The notes below the pieces were generated by a model. That model did not search any database, had not been told where the DNA came from, and worked only from the letters and a program-made list of their open reading frames with translations. Below, one piece after another: positions 44,821-53,976 of a DNA stretch of 64,000 nt. Position numbers and translations under genes: made by a program. Each line of letters begins with the position of its first letter. The stretch's first letter is position 1. The stretch comes from JL08 sp963765555 (lineage in GTDB: Bacteria > Pseudomonadota > Alphaproteobacteria > Rhodobacterales > Rhodobacteraceae), in the NCBI GenBank assembly GCA_963765555.1, contig CAVXWX010000003.1, forward strand, positions 310,001 to 374,000. Reading direction: 5' to 3'.

Positions 44821-46179
44821 GTGACCAAACCGGCCTTTCATACCGAAGGGGAATCCAACACATCGGCCCTGCGCCAGCGCTGGCTGGACAAATCCATCGG
44901 GCCGCACTCTGCCCCGTTGTTAAAACGCGATGGCAACGCGTTCCTGCATCAAAGCCTGTCCAGTCCCTGTGTCAGCACCATCGCCAAGGCAGAAGGCATC
45001 TGGATCGAGGATAAAGACGGACGCCGTTATATGGATTTCCACGGAAATTCGGTGCATCACATCGGCTATGGCCACCCGCGTCTGGTGGCCGCGATCAAGG
45101 CGCAACTGGATGATCTGCCCTTTGCGCCGCGCCGCTTTACCTGTGATCCGGCGGTGGAACTGGCCGAAAAGCTTGCTGAAATCAGCCCCGGTGATCTGTC
45201 AAAATGTCTGTTCACCACGGGCGGGTCGGACGCCAACGAGGTGGCGCTGAAAATCGCCCGCGCCGCGACGGGCCGGTTCAAGACCGTGTCGTTCTGGGAT
45301 GCGTTTCACGGTGCGGGCTTCGGCTCTGCCTCGGTCGGGGGCGAGGCGACGTTCCGGTCGCACATCGCGGGGCCGCTGGTGCCGGGGGCCGAACACGTGG
45401 CACCGTTTGCCTGCTATCGCTGCCCTTACAACCACGCAGGGCCGGATGTGTGCGGGCTGGCCTGCGCCAAGATGGTTGACTACGTGCTGGAACGCGAAGG
45501 CGATGTGGCGGCCGTTATCGCCGAACCGATGCGCGCGGTGCCCTATGTGCCGCCCCCCGGCTTCTGGAAGGCCGTACGCGAGGCCTGTACCCGCCATGGT
45601 GCCTTGCTGATCCTTGATGAAATTCCGACCGGTCTGGGCAAGACCGGCAAAATGTTCGCCTTTGAACATGATGACATCCAGCCCGATATCGTGACCATCG
45701 GCAAGGCGCTGGGGGGTGGTATCCTGCCCATTGCTGCCTGCATCACAACGCCGGCGCTGGACGTCTGCGGTGATTTCGCAATCGGCCACTACACCCACGA
45801 AAAAAACCCCGTGACCAGCCGCGCGGCGCTGACCACCTTGCAGATTATCGAAGATGAAAACCTTGTGCAGCGGTCCGCCGAACTGGGGGCCTACGCAATG
45901 GAACGGTTGCAAAACACCTTGGCTGACTGCCCGATTGTCGGTGACATTCGGGGCAGGGGGCTGATGTTCGGGGTGGAAATCGTGGCCGATCGCGCCACCA
46001 AAGAACCGGGCTTCGATCTGGCGGAACGGATTTATTATCAGTGCCTTGAAGCAGGGTTAAGCTTCAAGATCAGTCAGGGCTGTGTGCTGACCCTGTCGCC
46101 ACCACTGACCATCGCGCAAGACGATCTGGAAACCGCGCTTGGCATCGTCGAAACGGCGATCACCGGACAAGCCGCTTGA
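44821..46179 (+). CDS. pbfA: (R)-1-hydroxy-2-aminoethylphosphonate ammonia-lyase (PbfA), class III aminotransferase fold
   Basis: A 452-residue PLP protein of the class III aminotransferase fold. It shows GVHHIGYG-like N-terminal features (NSVHHIGYGHPRLV), CLFTTGGSDANEVALKIARAATGRFKTVSFWDAFHGAGFGSASVGG, Asp in ILDEIPTGLGKTGK and the PLP Lys in VTIGKALGGG. Annotation pipelines call these aminotransferases. Those encoded beside phnWAY are PbfA lyases, which deaminate (R)-1-hydroxy-2-AEP to phosphonoacetaldehyde and feed it into PhnY. Start is GTG at 44821. The TGA overlaps the next gene's TTG start. Name based on context plus resemblance. Confidence 0.78.
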   Translation: MTKPAFHTEGESNTSALRQRWLDKSIGPHSAPLLKRDGNAFLHQSLSSPCVSTIAKAEGIWIEDKDGRRYMDFHGNSVHHIGYGHPRLVAAIKAQLDDLPFAPRRFTCDPAVELAEKLAEISPGDLSKCLFTTGGSDANEVALKIARAATGRFKTVSFWDAFHGAGFGSASVGGEATFRSHIAGPLVPGAEHVAPFACYRCPYNHAGPDVCGLACAKMVDYVLEREGDVAAVIAEPMRAVPYVPPPGFWKAVREACTRHGALLILDEIPTGLGKTGKMFAFEHDDIQPDIVTIGKALGGGILPIAACITTPALDVCGDFAIGHYTHEKNPVTSRAALTTLQIIEDENLVQRSAELGAYAMERLQNTLADCPIVGDIRGRGLMFGVEIVADRATKEPGFDLAERIYYQCLEAGLSFKISQGCVLTLSPPLTIAQDDLETALGIVETAITGQAA

Positions 46180-47021
46180 GCGTTACAACCTTTGGCATCG
46201 TCCTGTTTGCGGCGTTTCTGCACGCCTTCTGGAATGCGGTGGTCAAGGGGGCGGCAGACAAGACAATTGTTCTGGGCCTGATCGCTTTGGGCCATGTGAT
46301 CCCCGGAATTGCGATGGTCGCCTTGTCGCCTGCGATTACCAGTGCTGCCATTCCGTTTATTATCGCTTCTACTGTGATCCACTGGGTCTATTATTACCTG
46401 CTGAATGTTGCCTACCGCGTGGGTGATCTGAGCATGGTTTACCCGATCGCGCGCGGGTTGGCACCGGTTCTGATCGCGCTGGGGGCGCAAGTGTTCGTTG
46501 GCGAACGGTTGCCCGCAGTGGCGTGGGGCGGCATTTTTTGTGTCTCCCTTGGTATTATGGTGCTCACCCACGGCGTGTTCCGGTCCGGATTGCCGGTTCT
46601 TGGTTTGGCGGCCGCTGTTGGAACCGCGATGGCAATTGCATCCTATTCCATCGTGGATGGCGTTGGCGTGCGCCTGTCGGGAAGCGTTCTGGGCTATATC
46701 GGGTGGCTGTTTGTGGCGGAAATAATTGTTGCCGTTTACATCTTTGCGTCCCGTCGCGACAGGGTGCGGGCAATGAGCCGTCAAACGATCATTCTGGGCA
46801 TTGCGGGCGGCGTGATTTCGGGCCTTGCCTATGCGCTTGTGCTTTATGCGAAAACGCTTGCGCCGCTGGGTATCGTATCGGCCTTGCGCGAAACCTCTGT
46901 GATTTTTGCCGCCTTGATCGGGGTGATCTGGTTCAAGGAAGGTCCGCGCCGCCCACGACTGATCGCAGGGTGTGTCGTTGCCACGGGTATCGTTCTGATC
47001 GCAACGGCCGGCCATCAGTAA
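46176..47021 (+). CDS. EamA/DMT superfamily transporter
   Basis: A 281-residue membrane protein with about ten helices in two EamA repeats (FLHAFWNAVVKGAADKT; YRVGDLSMVYPIARGLAPVLIALGAQVFVGERLP; second repeat ALVLYAKTLAPLGIVSALRETSVIFAALIGVIWFKEG). It starts with a TTG that overlaps the pbfA stop, so it is coupled to pbfA. DMT proteins export or import small metabolites; here it may handle an aminophosphonate or an amino acid product such as alanine. Direction and substrate unknown. Confidence 0.82.
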   Translation: MSVTTFGIVLFAAFLHAFWNAVVKGAADKTIVLGLIALGHVIPGIAMVALSPAITSAAIPFIIASTVIHWVYYYLLNVAYRVGDLSMVYPIARGLAPVLIALGAQVFVGERLPAVAWGGIFCVSLGIMVLTHGVFRSGLPVLGLAAAVGTAMAIASYSIVDGVGVRLSGSVLGYIGWLFVAEIIVAVYIFASRRDRVRAMSRQTIILGIAGGVISGLAYALVLYAKTLAPLGIVSALRETSVIFAALIGVIWFKEGPRRPRLIAGCVVATGIVLIATAGHQ

Positions 47022-47138
47022 AAACAGTGTGGGGTTTCGTGTTAAATCTGCAATTGTCATCAAAAACCCACATTAAAACACAAAACCTGATCGACTGTCC
47101 TGCGCATTTGTGGCTTTATAGGTGTTTAGGGAGCAGCG

Positions 47139-47936
47139 ATGTCCAAGCCACGCAATAATCGGTCGACCCACCGCGAAATCGAACTTCTTGATGCGTTGCG
47201 CCGCGTCGGAGGATCGGCGCGTATTGCCAATCTGGCCGAGGTTATGGGCGTGTCCGAAGAAACCATTCGCCGCACATCCAAGGCGCTGGCCAAGGCCGAT
47301 CTGGTGCGCCGTGTGCATGGGGGTGTGTTTCTGGCCAATGCCGAGGCCGAAAGCAGTGTTCTGTCACGGCTGGGGCAACGATCCACGGAAAAGCGCAAGA
47401 TCGCGCAGGCCGCCGCCGATCTGATACCCGACGGCGCCTGCGTGTTTCTGGACGTGGGATCAACCACGGCTTTTGTGGCCAATGCATTGCACAAGCACCG
47501 CAAGCTGACCGTCGTGACCAATTCGCTGAACGCAGCGCAGGCAATGCTGAACCAGAGCGACAACCGGGTGTTTCTGGCGGGCGGAGAATTGCGCCGCACC
47601 GAACGCGGGGCATTCGGTGCGGACACATCGGCATTCCTGCAGAAATTCTATTTCGATTTTGCCATTCTCAGTGTCGACGGGATTGACGCCAAAGGCGGAT
47701 TTTTCCTGCTGGGCGCACAAGAGGCGGCGATTGCGCAGGATGTGGTGCAGCGCACCCGCCACTGTATCGTCGTTGCCGATCACCTGAAATTCGGCCAAAG
47801 CGCCCCGCTGGTGGTGTGCCCGCCCGACCAGATCGACAGTTTCGTGACAGACCGTCCGCTTGCGCCGGTCTATCGCAAGAAATTCAGTGAATGGGGCATC
47901 AAGACCATTCACGTAGACAAAAGTGCGTTGATGTAA
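47139..47936 (+). CDS. DeoR family transcriptional regulator
   Basis: A 265-residue regulator with an N-terminal helix-turn-helix (REIELLDALRRVGGSARIANLAEVMGVSEETIRRTSKAL) and a DeoR sensor domain (ACVFLDVGSTTAFVANAL; FYFDFAILSVDGIDAKGGFFLLGAQEAAIAQDV). The 117-base gap before it is AT-rich and contains repeated GTGTTAAA/TTAAAACAC-like and TGTGGG/CCCACA elements, possibly an autoregulatory site. Its last codons overlap the start of the phosphatase gene. DeoR proteins sense phosphorylated intermediates; it probably controls the phosphatase and Na/Pi genes that follow. Confidence 0.87.
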   Translation: MSKPRNNRSTHREIELLDALRRVGGSARIANLAEVMGVSEETIRRTSKALAKADLVRRVHGGVFLANAEAESSVLSRLGQRSTEKRKIAQAAADLIPDGACVFLDVGSTTAFVANALHKHRKLTVVTNSLNAAQAMLNQSDNRVFLAGGELRRTERGAFGADTSAFLQKFYFDFAILSVDGIDAKGGFFLLGAQEAAIAQDVVQRTRHCIVVADHLKFGQSAPLVVCPPDQIDSFVTDRPLAPVYRKKFSEWGIKTIHVDKSALM

Positions 47937-48712
47937 TGACAACAGATATTGTTCAGGATTGTGCCGAAATTTCGGCTTTGGCGTCCACGGCCGCGATGAA
48001 GTTTTTTCGCCAACCGCTTGGCGTTGATTTCAAATCAGATGACAGCCCGGTCACACATGCGGATAAAACCGTGGAGTCGCTGGTGCGCGCTGAAATCGCG
48101 CGGCGCCATCCCGCCCACGGCATTCTGGGCGAAGAACACGGACAAGAGCGTGCTGGCCACCCCGACCTATGGGTTGTGGACCCGATTGACGGGACAAGAT
48201 CGTTCATTTCGGGGTACCCGCTGTTCGGGTTCTTGCTGGCCTATCTGCACGATGGCCAGCCACAGGCTGGTGTGATCGCGATGCCCGCACTGGATGAAAC
48301 CTATATCGGCAGCACCGGGCAGGGCGCGACCCTGAACGGCGCACCGATCCGCGTGTCGTCGCAAACCCGGCTAGATGATGCCATTGTCTATATCAACGAA
48401 GGCGACAAGATATTTGCCGATCACCCCGATCTGTTTGCCGTGCTGATGCGCACCGGCCAGACGCGGCGTTTGTCTTATGATTGCTACCCGCACGCGCTGT
48501 TGGCGGCGGGGCATGTGGATGTTGTGGTGGATTACGATCTTAAGCCCTATGATTTTCTGGCCCTGCGGCCGGTCATCGAAGCCGCAGGCGGGTGCCTGAC
48601 CGATTGGGAGGGTAAAATACCGCGCGCGGACTATGAGGGCGCGATTGTTGCCAGTGCCACACCTGCATTGCATGATCAGATGCTGGCGATCTTGCGGAGC
48701 GCCCAGCCATGA
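47936..48712 (+). CDS. Inositol monophosphatase family protein (possible histidinol-phosphatase)
   Basis: A 258-residue Mg-dependent phosphatase. It has the metal-site motifs GILGEEHG and WVVDPIDGTRSFISGYPLFG and the C-terminal LKPYDFLALRPVIEAAGG. The pattern is close to histidinol-phosphatases of the IMPase fold, but no histidine gene is nearby. It starts at the ATG at 47936, overlapping the regulator's stop, and its own stop overlaps the next ATG (ATGA at 48709). Context suggests release of phosphate from an organic phosphate rather than histidine synthesis; uncertain. Confidence 0.78.
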   Translation: MTTDIVQDCAEISALASTAAMKFFRQPLGVDFKSDDSPVTHADKTVESLVRAEIARRHPAHGILGEEHGQERAGHPDLWVVDPIDGTRSFISGYPLFGFLLAYLHDGQPQAGVIAMPALDETYIGSTGQGATLNGAPIRVSSQTRLDDAIVYINEGDKIFADHPDLFAVLMRTGQTRRLSYDCYPHALLAAGHVDVVVDYDLKPYDFLALRPVIEAAGGCLTDWEGKIPRADYEGAIVASATPALHDQMLAILRSAQP

Positions 48713-50391
48713 CAATTCTGTGGTTTCTTGTGCATCTTGCAGGGGCAACAATGCTGTTGCTGTTCGCGGTCCGCATGGTGCGCACCGGCATTGAGCGCGC
48801 TTTCGGGGCCTCGTTCCGGCGCGCGGTAACACAAACGCAAAGCCCGATACGGTCTGCCGGAACCGGCATTGTTTTGGCGATTGTCCTGCAAAGCTCTGCC
48901 GCCGTGGCGTTGCTGGTGTCCGGATTTGCGGGCACGGGGACCATTCCCTTTGGTGCCGGACTGGCGATGGTGCTGGGGGCTGATCTTGGTTCGGCCCTGT
49001 TGATCCAGGTGCTGTCCTTCGATCTGGAATGGCTGCTGCCGATCCTGCTGGCGTTGGGGGGCGGGTTTTTCATCAAATCCGAAGGCCGCAAGCTGAAACA
49101 GGCGGGCCGGATTATCATGGGCATCGCGTTTATACTGATCTCGCTGCGCTTTTTGCGCGAAACGATGGAGCCGATCCGCGACAGTGCCTTTCTGCCTTCG
49201 CTCGCCGGATATCTGGAGCGGGACTTTGTCACCGCCTTTATCGTCGGGGGGGCTTTGGCGTTTGTCATGCATTCAAGCGTTGCGGTGATCCTGATGTGTG
49301 TCACCCTTGTGTCAATCGGGGCCATTCCGGTGCAGGCGGGCATATCGTTGGTGCTGGGGGCCAATCTGGGCAGTGCCCTGATCCCGGTCTGGCTGACGCG
49401 GGGCATGTCGGCATTGTCGCGTCGCATACCGGTGGCCAACCTGATGTTGCGCGGCAGTGGCGCGATGATCGCGCTGTTGGTGATGAACAAACTGCCGATC
49501 CTGCCCTATTTCGAAGATATCCGCCCGGCACAAACACTGGTTTACGTGCATATTCTGTTCAACATCGCCCTGTTGAGCGCGTTGCCGTTCTGCACACTTC
49601 TGGCTGGCCCGCTGCAACGGTTGCTGCCCGATCATGACCTGCAAACCATGGATGTGCTCAGCCGCAATATCAGTGTGCTGGATGATGCCGTTCTGGATCG
49701 CCCGCAACTGGCACTGTCGACGATGAAACGCGAAGTGTTGCGGATGGCACAGGTGGTCGAAGGCATGATGCGGCCCGTGATGGACCTATATTCGCATTAC
49801 GACAAAGATGTCGCGTCCGCGATCAAGGCGCAGGACAGCATCGTGAACACGGCGCTGGATGACATCCGGCGCTACACGGCTGCAATGAATGCCGAAAAGA
49901 TGCGCAAATACGATCAGAAACACGCGCGTGAATTGACCGAATATGCGATTGCCGTTGAAACCGCAGGTGACATCATCGTCAAACGCCTGCTGCCCATGGC
50001 ACGCGAAAAGGCCGATCAGAACATCCGGTTTTCCAAGGCCGGCGCGGACGAGCTTGAGGCGATCCACGATCGGGTGATGGCAAACATGGCGCTGGCGTCC
50101 AATGTGCTGATTTCCGATGATGTGGAAAGCGCGCGCCTGTTGCTGGAAGAGAAAAGCGAAATGACCCGGATGGAGCGCAAAAGCCGCAAACGCCATCTGC
50201 AAAGGCTAAGCGCGGGGGCGCAGATCAGCTTTGAATCCAGTGACATCCATCTGGAAACCGTCAGTGCCTTGCGTGAATTCAACAGCCATATTTCCGCTGT
50301 CGCCTATCCGATCCTGTATCGCAACGGGCAATTGCTGGAAACGCGTCTTATCCAGGGCATCGGAAAAGAAGAGGTCGATGCCGACAATTAA
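48709..50391 (+). CDS. Na/Pi cotransporter family protein (NptA/YjbB-like) with PhoU-like C-terminal domain
   Basis: A 560-residue inner-membrane protein. Residues 1-310 hold two Na/Pi-cotransporter repeats: VLQSSAAVALLVSGFAGTG and MHSSVAVILMCVTLVSIG, the second with His in place of the usual Gln of QSS. Residues about 340-550 are helical and PhoU-like (STMKREVLRMAQVVEGMMRPVMD). Such proteins can export phosphate (YjbB) or import it. At the end of a gene set that releases phosphate from phosphonates, efflux of surplus phosphate is an attractive role (inference). It ends against the convergent PLD gene. Confidence 0.85.
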   Translation: MTILWFLVHLAGATMLLLFAVRMVRTGIERAFGASFRRAVTQTQSPIRSAGTGIVLAIVLQSSAAVALLVSGFAGTGTIPFGAGLAMVLGADLGSALLIQVLSFDLEWLLPILLALGGGFFIKSEGRKLKQAGRIIMGIAFILISLRFLRETMEPIRDSAFLPSLAGYLERDFVTAFIVGGALAFVMHSSVAVILMCVTLVSIGAIPVQAGISLVLGANLGSALIPVWLTRGMSALSRRIPVANLMLRGSGAMIALLVMNKLPILPYFEDIRPAQTLVYVHILFNIALLSALPFCTLLAGPLQRLLPDHDLQTMDVLSRNISVLDDAVLDRPQLALSTMKREVLRMAQVVEGMMRPVMDLYSHYDKDVASAIKAQDSIVNTALDDIRRYTAAMNAEKMRKYDQKHARELTEYAIAVETAGDIIVKRLLPMAREKADQNIRFSKAGADELEAIHDRVMANMALASNVLISDDVESARLLLEEKSEMTRMERKSRKRHLQRLSAGAQISFESSDIHLETVSALREFNSHISAVAYPILYRNGQLLETRLIQGIGKEEVDADN

Positions 50392-50416
50392 GACGTGCTG
50401 ATTTGTGGTTCCATAC

Positions 50417-51853
50417 CTACAGGATCGGCCCGATTGTCGCGATCACGTTGTTCCAGATCCGGTTGTGATAGGGCCAGTTCAGAACATCGCTCAGACGCAC
50501 TTCGTCCGATTGCGACAGGTAATGGGTCTGGCGGGTCATGATATCGGCCGTGATGGCGCTGTCTTGTAGCAGAATGTTGTTTTCATAATTCAGATCGAAA
50601 CTGCGCAGGTCCAGATTGGAGGATCCGATCAGGCTGATGCTGTCATCCACAGTCAGGGTCTTGGCGTGCAGCAATCCGCCCTTGAACTCATGAATACGCG
50701 CGCCCGCCGTCAGTAGTTTCTTGTAATAACTGCGGCTGGCCGCGGCGACGATCCATGAATCGTTCTTTTCAGGAAAGATCAGCGTCACACGCACACCGCG
50801 ATAGGCCGCGCTGCACAGCGCTTCGAAAACCGTGGCATCCGGCACAAAATACGGTGTCGTAAGGGTAATGTGGTCACGTGCGCAATTGATCAGCGTGGCA
50901 AACAGTTGCGGCGTTGCGCCCATGCGTTCTGTCGGGCCGTCGCCCATCACAACGGCGGCAAACCCGTCTGGGTGGGCGGTGTTGTCCCATGTGAAAATGT
51001 CGAAACTTGCATCTGTGGCCTGCATCCAGTCGCTTGCGAACAGCAACTGGTTCTGCGCCACAACCGGCCCTTGAAACCGCAGCATGATGTCCACCCACGG
51101 CGCGTATTTCGGTTTGACCCGAAATTCGGGATCGGCGCAGTTCTGGCTGCCGCAATACCCGATTGCCCCGTCAATCACGGTGATCTTGCGGTGGTTGCGC
51201 AGATCCAGACGGCTGGTGATCATGGTGTGGAACACATTGCGGAACGGCAGGGCGATGGCAAGGTGAACGCCGGCTTCTTTCATCTCGCGCCAGAGGGGCG
51301 AATGGATCATCGCGCGTGATCCCATGCCATCGGCAATCGCACGGCAGGTTACACCGCGCTGCGCGGCACGGATCAGGGCCTTGCCCAATTCGGTGCCGGT
51401 ATCGTCATTCAGCCAGATATAGTACAGCACATGCACATGGTCGCGCGCGCCGTCAATGTCAGCAATCATGCGCGCGCGGGTGTGCGCGGCATCCCGCATC
51501 ACCTCGGCCGTATTGCCTGTGACGGTCTGAAACCCGTTGATGGAGGCCGCATAGTGAAAGGCGGGGCGGTAAGGCAACGCAATGGTGTTGTCCGTGACAG
51601 TGCCCGTGCCGATGGCGTCGGCCGCCTTTTTGCGGATCTGGTCGAAAATACGGGTGTGGCGCGCATCGGCGGATTTGCCCAGATTGACCTCGCCGAACAG
51701 GAAATAGACCAAGGTTCCGGCATAAGGCAGCAGCATCAGAACGATAAACCACGCAAGGCGGGTGGTCGGCACCAGATCATCGCGCAACAGAATGCGAATG
51801 GTAAAAGCCGCCACAATCAGAAAATGCGCGAGAACAAGAAAGGCAACAATCAT
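50417..51853 (-). CDS. Cardiolipin synthase-like phospholipase D family protein
   Basis: A 478-residue protein with two N-terminal membrane helices (MIVAFLVLAHFLIVAAFTIRI; AWFIVLMLLPYAGTLVYFLFGEV) followed by two PLD domains. Each HKD motif is intact: HRKITVIDGAIGYCGSQN and HAKTLTVDDSISLIGSSNLD. It matches bacterial ClsA-type cardiolipin synthases, which condense two phosphatidylglycerols in the inner membrane. The ATG at 51853 overlaps the stop of the upstream hydrolase gene (ATGA). The next block is a lipid-transport pqi set, so an envelope role fits. Confidence 0.87.
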   Translation of the reverse strand: MIVAFLVLAHFLIVAAFTIRILLRDDLVPTTRLAWFIVLMLLPYAGTLVYFLFGEVNLGKSADARHTRIFDQIRKKAADAIGTGTVTDNTIALPYRPAFHYAASINGFQTVTGNTAEVMRDAAHTRARMIADIDGARDHVHVLYYIWLNDDTGTELGKALIRAAQRGVTCRAIADGMGSRAMIHSPLWREMKEAGVHLAIALPFRNVFHTMITSRLDLRNHRKITVIDGAIGYCGSQNCADPEFRVKPKYAPWVDIMLRFQGPVVAQNQLLFASDWMQATDASFDIFTWDNTAHPDGFAAVVMGDGPTERMGATPQLFATLINCARDHITLTTPYFVPDATVFEALCSAAYRGVRVTLIFPEKNDSWIVAAASRSYYKKLLTAGARIHEFKGGLLHAKTLTVDDSISLIGSSNLDLRSFDLNYENNILLQDSAITADIMTRQTHYLSQSDEVRLSDVLNWPYHNRIWNNVIATIGPIL

Positions 51854-52575
51854 GCCGACGCGTCCGCCTTTGATTGACGGGCTATCTTTGACAGATCGAT
51901 ATCGGCGTACACCGGCAAATGATCCGACGCACGGCGCGCCAGCGGCGATGTGTGCACGCCTGCGGAAACCGACTGGGTAAAGCTGTAAAACACGAACCGG
52001 TCCAGTGCCGCAATGGGGCGCGCACTGTGAAAACTGCGCCCCGGGATCACAACGTCGAAATCGGGGCCAAAGCCTTCGAACACACGCCCGTAGGTTTTCC
52101 ATTCGTTGAAATCCGCTGCCACAATCGTTGGCATCGGGCTGTCATGGATATGGGTGCGCAACGCTTTGACCTGCTTGGCGCGCATACCCCCTGACAAGGC
52201 CAGATGGGTGCCGATCACGCGCAATTCACCCGCTTGCGGATGGGTGAAAGTTGCCGCAACAGCGCCGCGCGGTTCGATTGATGGCAGGATCAGTCGCTGG
52301 GTTTGCGACAATAGAAAGGGCGGGCGAAACAGGATCGCGTTGCCATGCCAGCCGTGGCTGTCAATACGCGTGGACACATCGGCAAATTCATAGCCGCATT
52401 CGCGGATCAACCGTTCGGCCGGCAACGTCCCTGCGCGTGATCCGGTGCGTTTGTCCGCCTCTTGCAGGACGACGACATCGGCATCGATTTCGGACAGGAC
52501 ATCAACAATTCGATCCGGATCGCGGCGCCAGTCCAACCCCACGGATTTTCGAATATTGTAGCTGGCTATTCTCAT
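51850..52575 (-). CDS. Endonuclease/exonuclease/phosphatase (EEP) family protein
   Basis: A 241-residue EEP-fold hydrolase with the N-terminal RIASYNIRKSVG, the metal-binding Glu in VVLQEADKRTG, VIGTHLALSGGMR, the catalytic AADFNEW and the C-terminal RRASDHLPVYADI. Family members cleave DNA, RNA, inositol phosphates or phospholipid head groups. Coupling to the cardiolipin-synthase-like gene, a common pairing, suggests a membrane-lipid or envelope role. Divergent from the pqi operon. Confidence 0.85.
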   Translation of the reverse strand: MRIASYNIRKSVGLDWRRDPDRIVDVLSEIDADVVVLQEADKRTGSRAGTLPAERLIRECGYEFADVSTRIDSHGWHGNAILFRPPFLLSQTQRLILPSIEPRGAVAATFTHPQAGELRVIGTHLALSGGMRAKQVKALRTHIHDSPMPTIVAADFNEWKTYGRVFEGFGPDFDVVIPGRSFHSARPIAALDRFVFYSFTQSVSAGVHTSPLARRASDHLPVYADIDLSKIARQSKADASA

Positions 52576-52696
52576 ACCGGTTCAAATTTTCCTTTCTGTC
52601 AAAGAAACGGCCCCGCCGTGAAACTTCAAGGGGCAATGTGAAAAATTGCACCACGCACCTGCGCAAACCATCTGTCCATTCCAAGGCGTATCGCGT

Positions 52697-53362
52697 ATGA
52701 CACGCAGGATGAGAAACGCGCATTTTTCAACGCAAAGCGACGGGCTTGATCCGGCAAACCTGATCGTATGCCCCAGCTGCGATGCCGTGTTTACCGTGCA
52801 TGTTCCGGACAAGGGCGAACGCTCGGTCTGTAGCCGGTGTCACACGGTGCTGATCGCGCCGCGCAAGCGTGCCGGTATGCATATTATCACGGTGTCGCTG
52901 GCGGTGGTGATCCTGATTTTTGCGGCTGCGGTGTTTCCGTTCATGTCGATCGATGCGGCGGGCGCGCACAATCAGGTGTCAATTCTGGACGCGGCACTGG
53001 CGTTTCAGGGCGGGCCGCTGTTTGTGGTGTCTTTGCTGACGGCGGCGATGATCCTGTTCATTCCCATGTTGCGGATGTTGCTGGTGATTTACGTGCTGAC
53101 GCCATTGGTGTTCGATCGCCCGCCAGCGCGCAACGCCAAGGCGGCCTTTCAGGCGTCTGAACGGTTGCGGCCATGGTCAATGGCGGAAATATTTGTGTTG
53201 GGCTGTGCGGTGTCGCTGATCAAGATCAGTGATATCGCGGATGTGGCCCTTGGCCCTGCCTTCTGGATGTTTGCAGTGTTGGTGGTGTTGGTCGTGGTGC
53301 AGGATACGTTTATGTGCAGGTGGTCGGTATGGAACGCGCTGGAACAGCCCCGGACATCGTAA
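52697..53362 (+). CDS. pqiA: Paraquat-inducible protein A, first PqiA/LetA half
   Basis: A 221-residue protein with a zinc-ribbon (CPSCDAVF ... CSRCHTVL) and four membrane helices (IITVSLAVVILIFAAAVFPFMSI onward). It corresponds to one of the two repeats of the fused E. coli PqiA. The ATG at 52697 fits; another in-frame ATG lies at 52709. The 3' end overlaps the next gene by 34 bases. PqiA works with PqiB in lipid movement across the envelope. Confidence 0.85.
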   Translation: MTRRMRNAHFSTQSDGLDPANLIVCPSCDAVFTVHVPDKGERSVCSRCHTVLIAPRKRAGMHIITVSLAVVILIFAAAVFPFMSIDAAGAHNQVSILDAALAFQGGPLFVVSLLTAAMILFIPMLRMLLVIYVLTPLVFDRPPARNAKAAFQASERLRPWSMAEIFVLGCAVSLIKISDIADVALGPAFWMFAVLVVLVVVQDTFMCRWSVWNALEQPRTS

Positions 53363-53976
53363 CGGCCCGCGAACTGGGCGTAATCGGATGTCAGAATTGC
53401 AGCCATGTCTGGCGCGCGGGCACCCGCGAATGTGCCCGATGCGGGGCGTCGTTGACGGCCCGTGATCCGCTGTCGCTGCAACGGGTGTGGGCGTGGTGGC
53501 TGATCGGGCTGATCTGTTACATTCCGGCAAACATGTTTCCGATGCTCAGCACCCGAACCTTGTTCCTGACCAGCGAAGACACGATTGTGGGCGGTGCGGT
53601 TACGCTGTTCGCACACGGATCATACGGTATTTCGATTGTCATCATTGTGGCCAGCGTTGTGATCCCGATCGGAAAGTTTCTGGCCATTGCCTTTCTGGCA
53701 ACCAGCGTGCAGCGGCGATCACTGGTGCCCCAATCCCAGCGCCACGCCTTGTACGAAATTGTCGAATATATCGGGCGGTGGTCGATGATCGACGTGTTTG
53801 TCGTTGCCATTCTGTCGTCTCTGGTTCAATTGAATACGCTGGCATCGGTGACACCGGGGCCAGCCAGTTTGTTTTTTGCCCTGTCCGTGATTTTCACGAT
53901 GCTGTCGGCACAAAGCTTTGATTCCCGACTGATCTGGGATCTTGAATCGGACGCGCAGAAAGGATCTGGTCTTTAA
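53329..53976 (+). CDS. pqiA: Paraquat-inducible protein A, second PqiA/LetA half
   Basis: A 215-residue protein with a zinc-ribbon (CQNCSHVW ... CARCGASL) and four membrane helices starting at WWLIGLICYIPANMFPML, the PqiA signature. It pairs with the preceding gene to make the equivalent of a full PqiA. The stop overlaps the PqiB start (TAATG). Confidence 0.87.
   Translation: MERAGTAPDIVTARELGVIGCQNCSHVWRAGTRECARCGASLTARDPLSLQRVWAWWLIGLICYIPANMFPMLSTRTLFLTSEDTIVGGAVTLFAHGSYGISIVIIVASVVIPIGKFLAIAFLATSVQRRSLVPQSQRHALYEIVEYIGRWSMIDVFVVAILSSLVQLNTLASVTPGPASLFFALSVIFTMLSAQSFDSRLIWDLESDAQKGSGL

Noticed and set aside
47028..47082. Repeated TGTGGG/CCCACA and GTGTTAAA/TTAAAACAC elements as a defined DeoR operator
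   Set aside because: The half-sites are imperfect and not arranged as one mirror-symmetric site, so I only mention them under the regulator.
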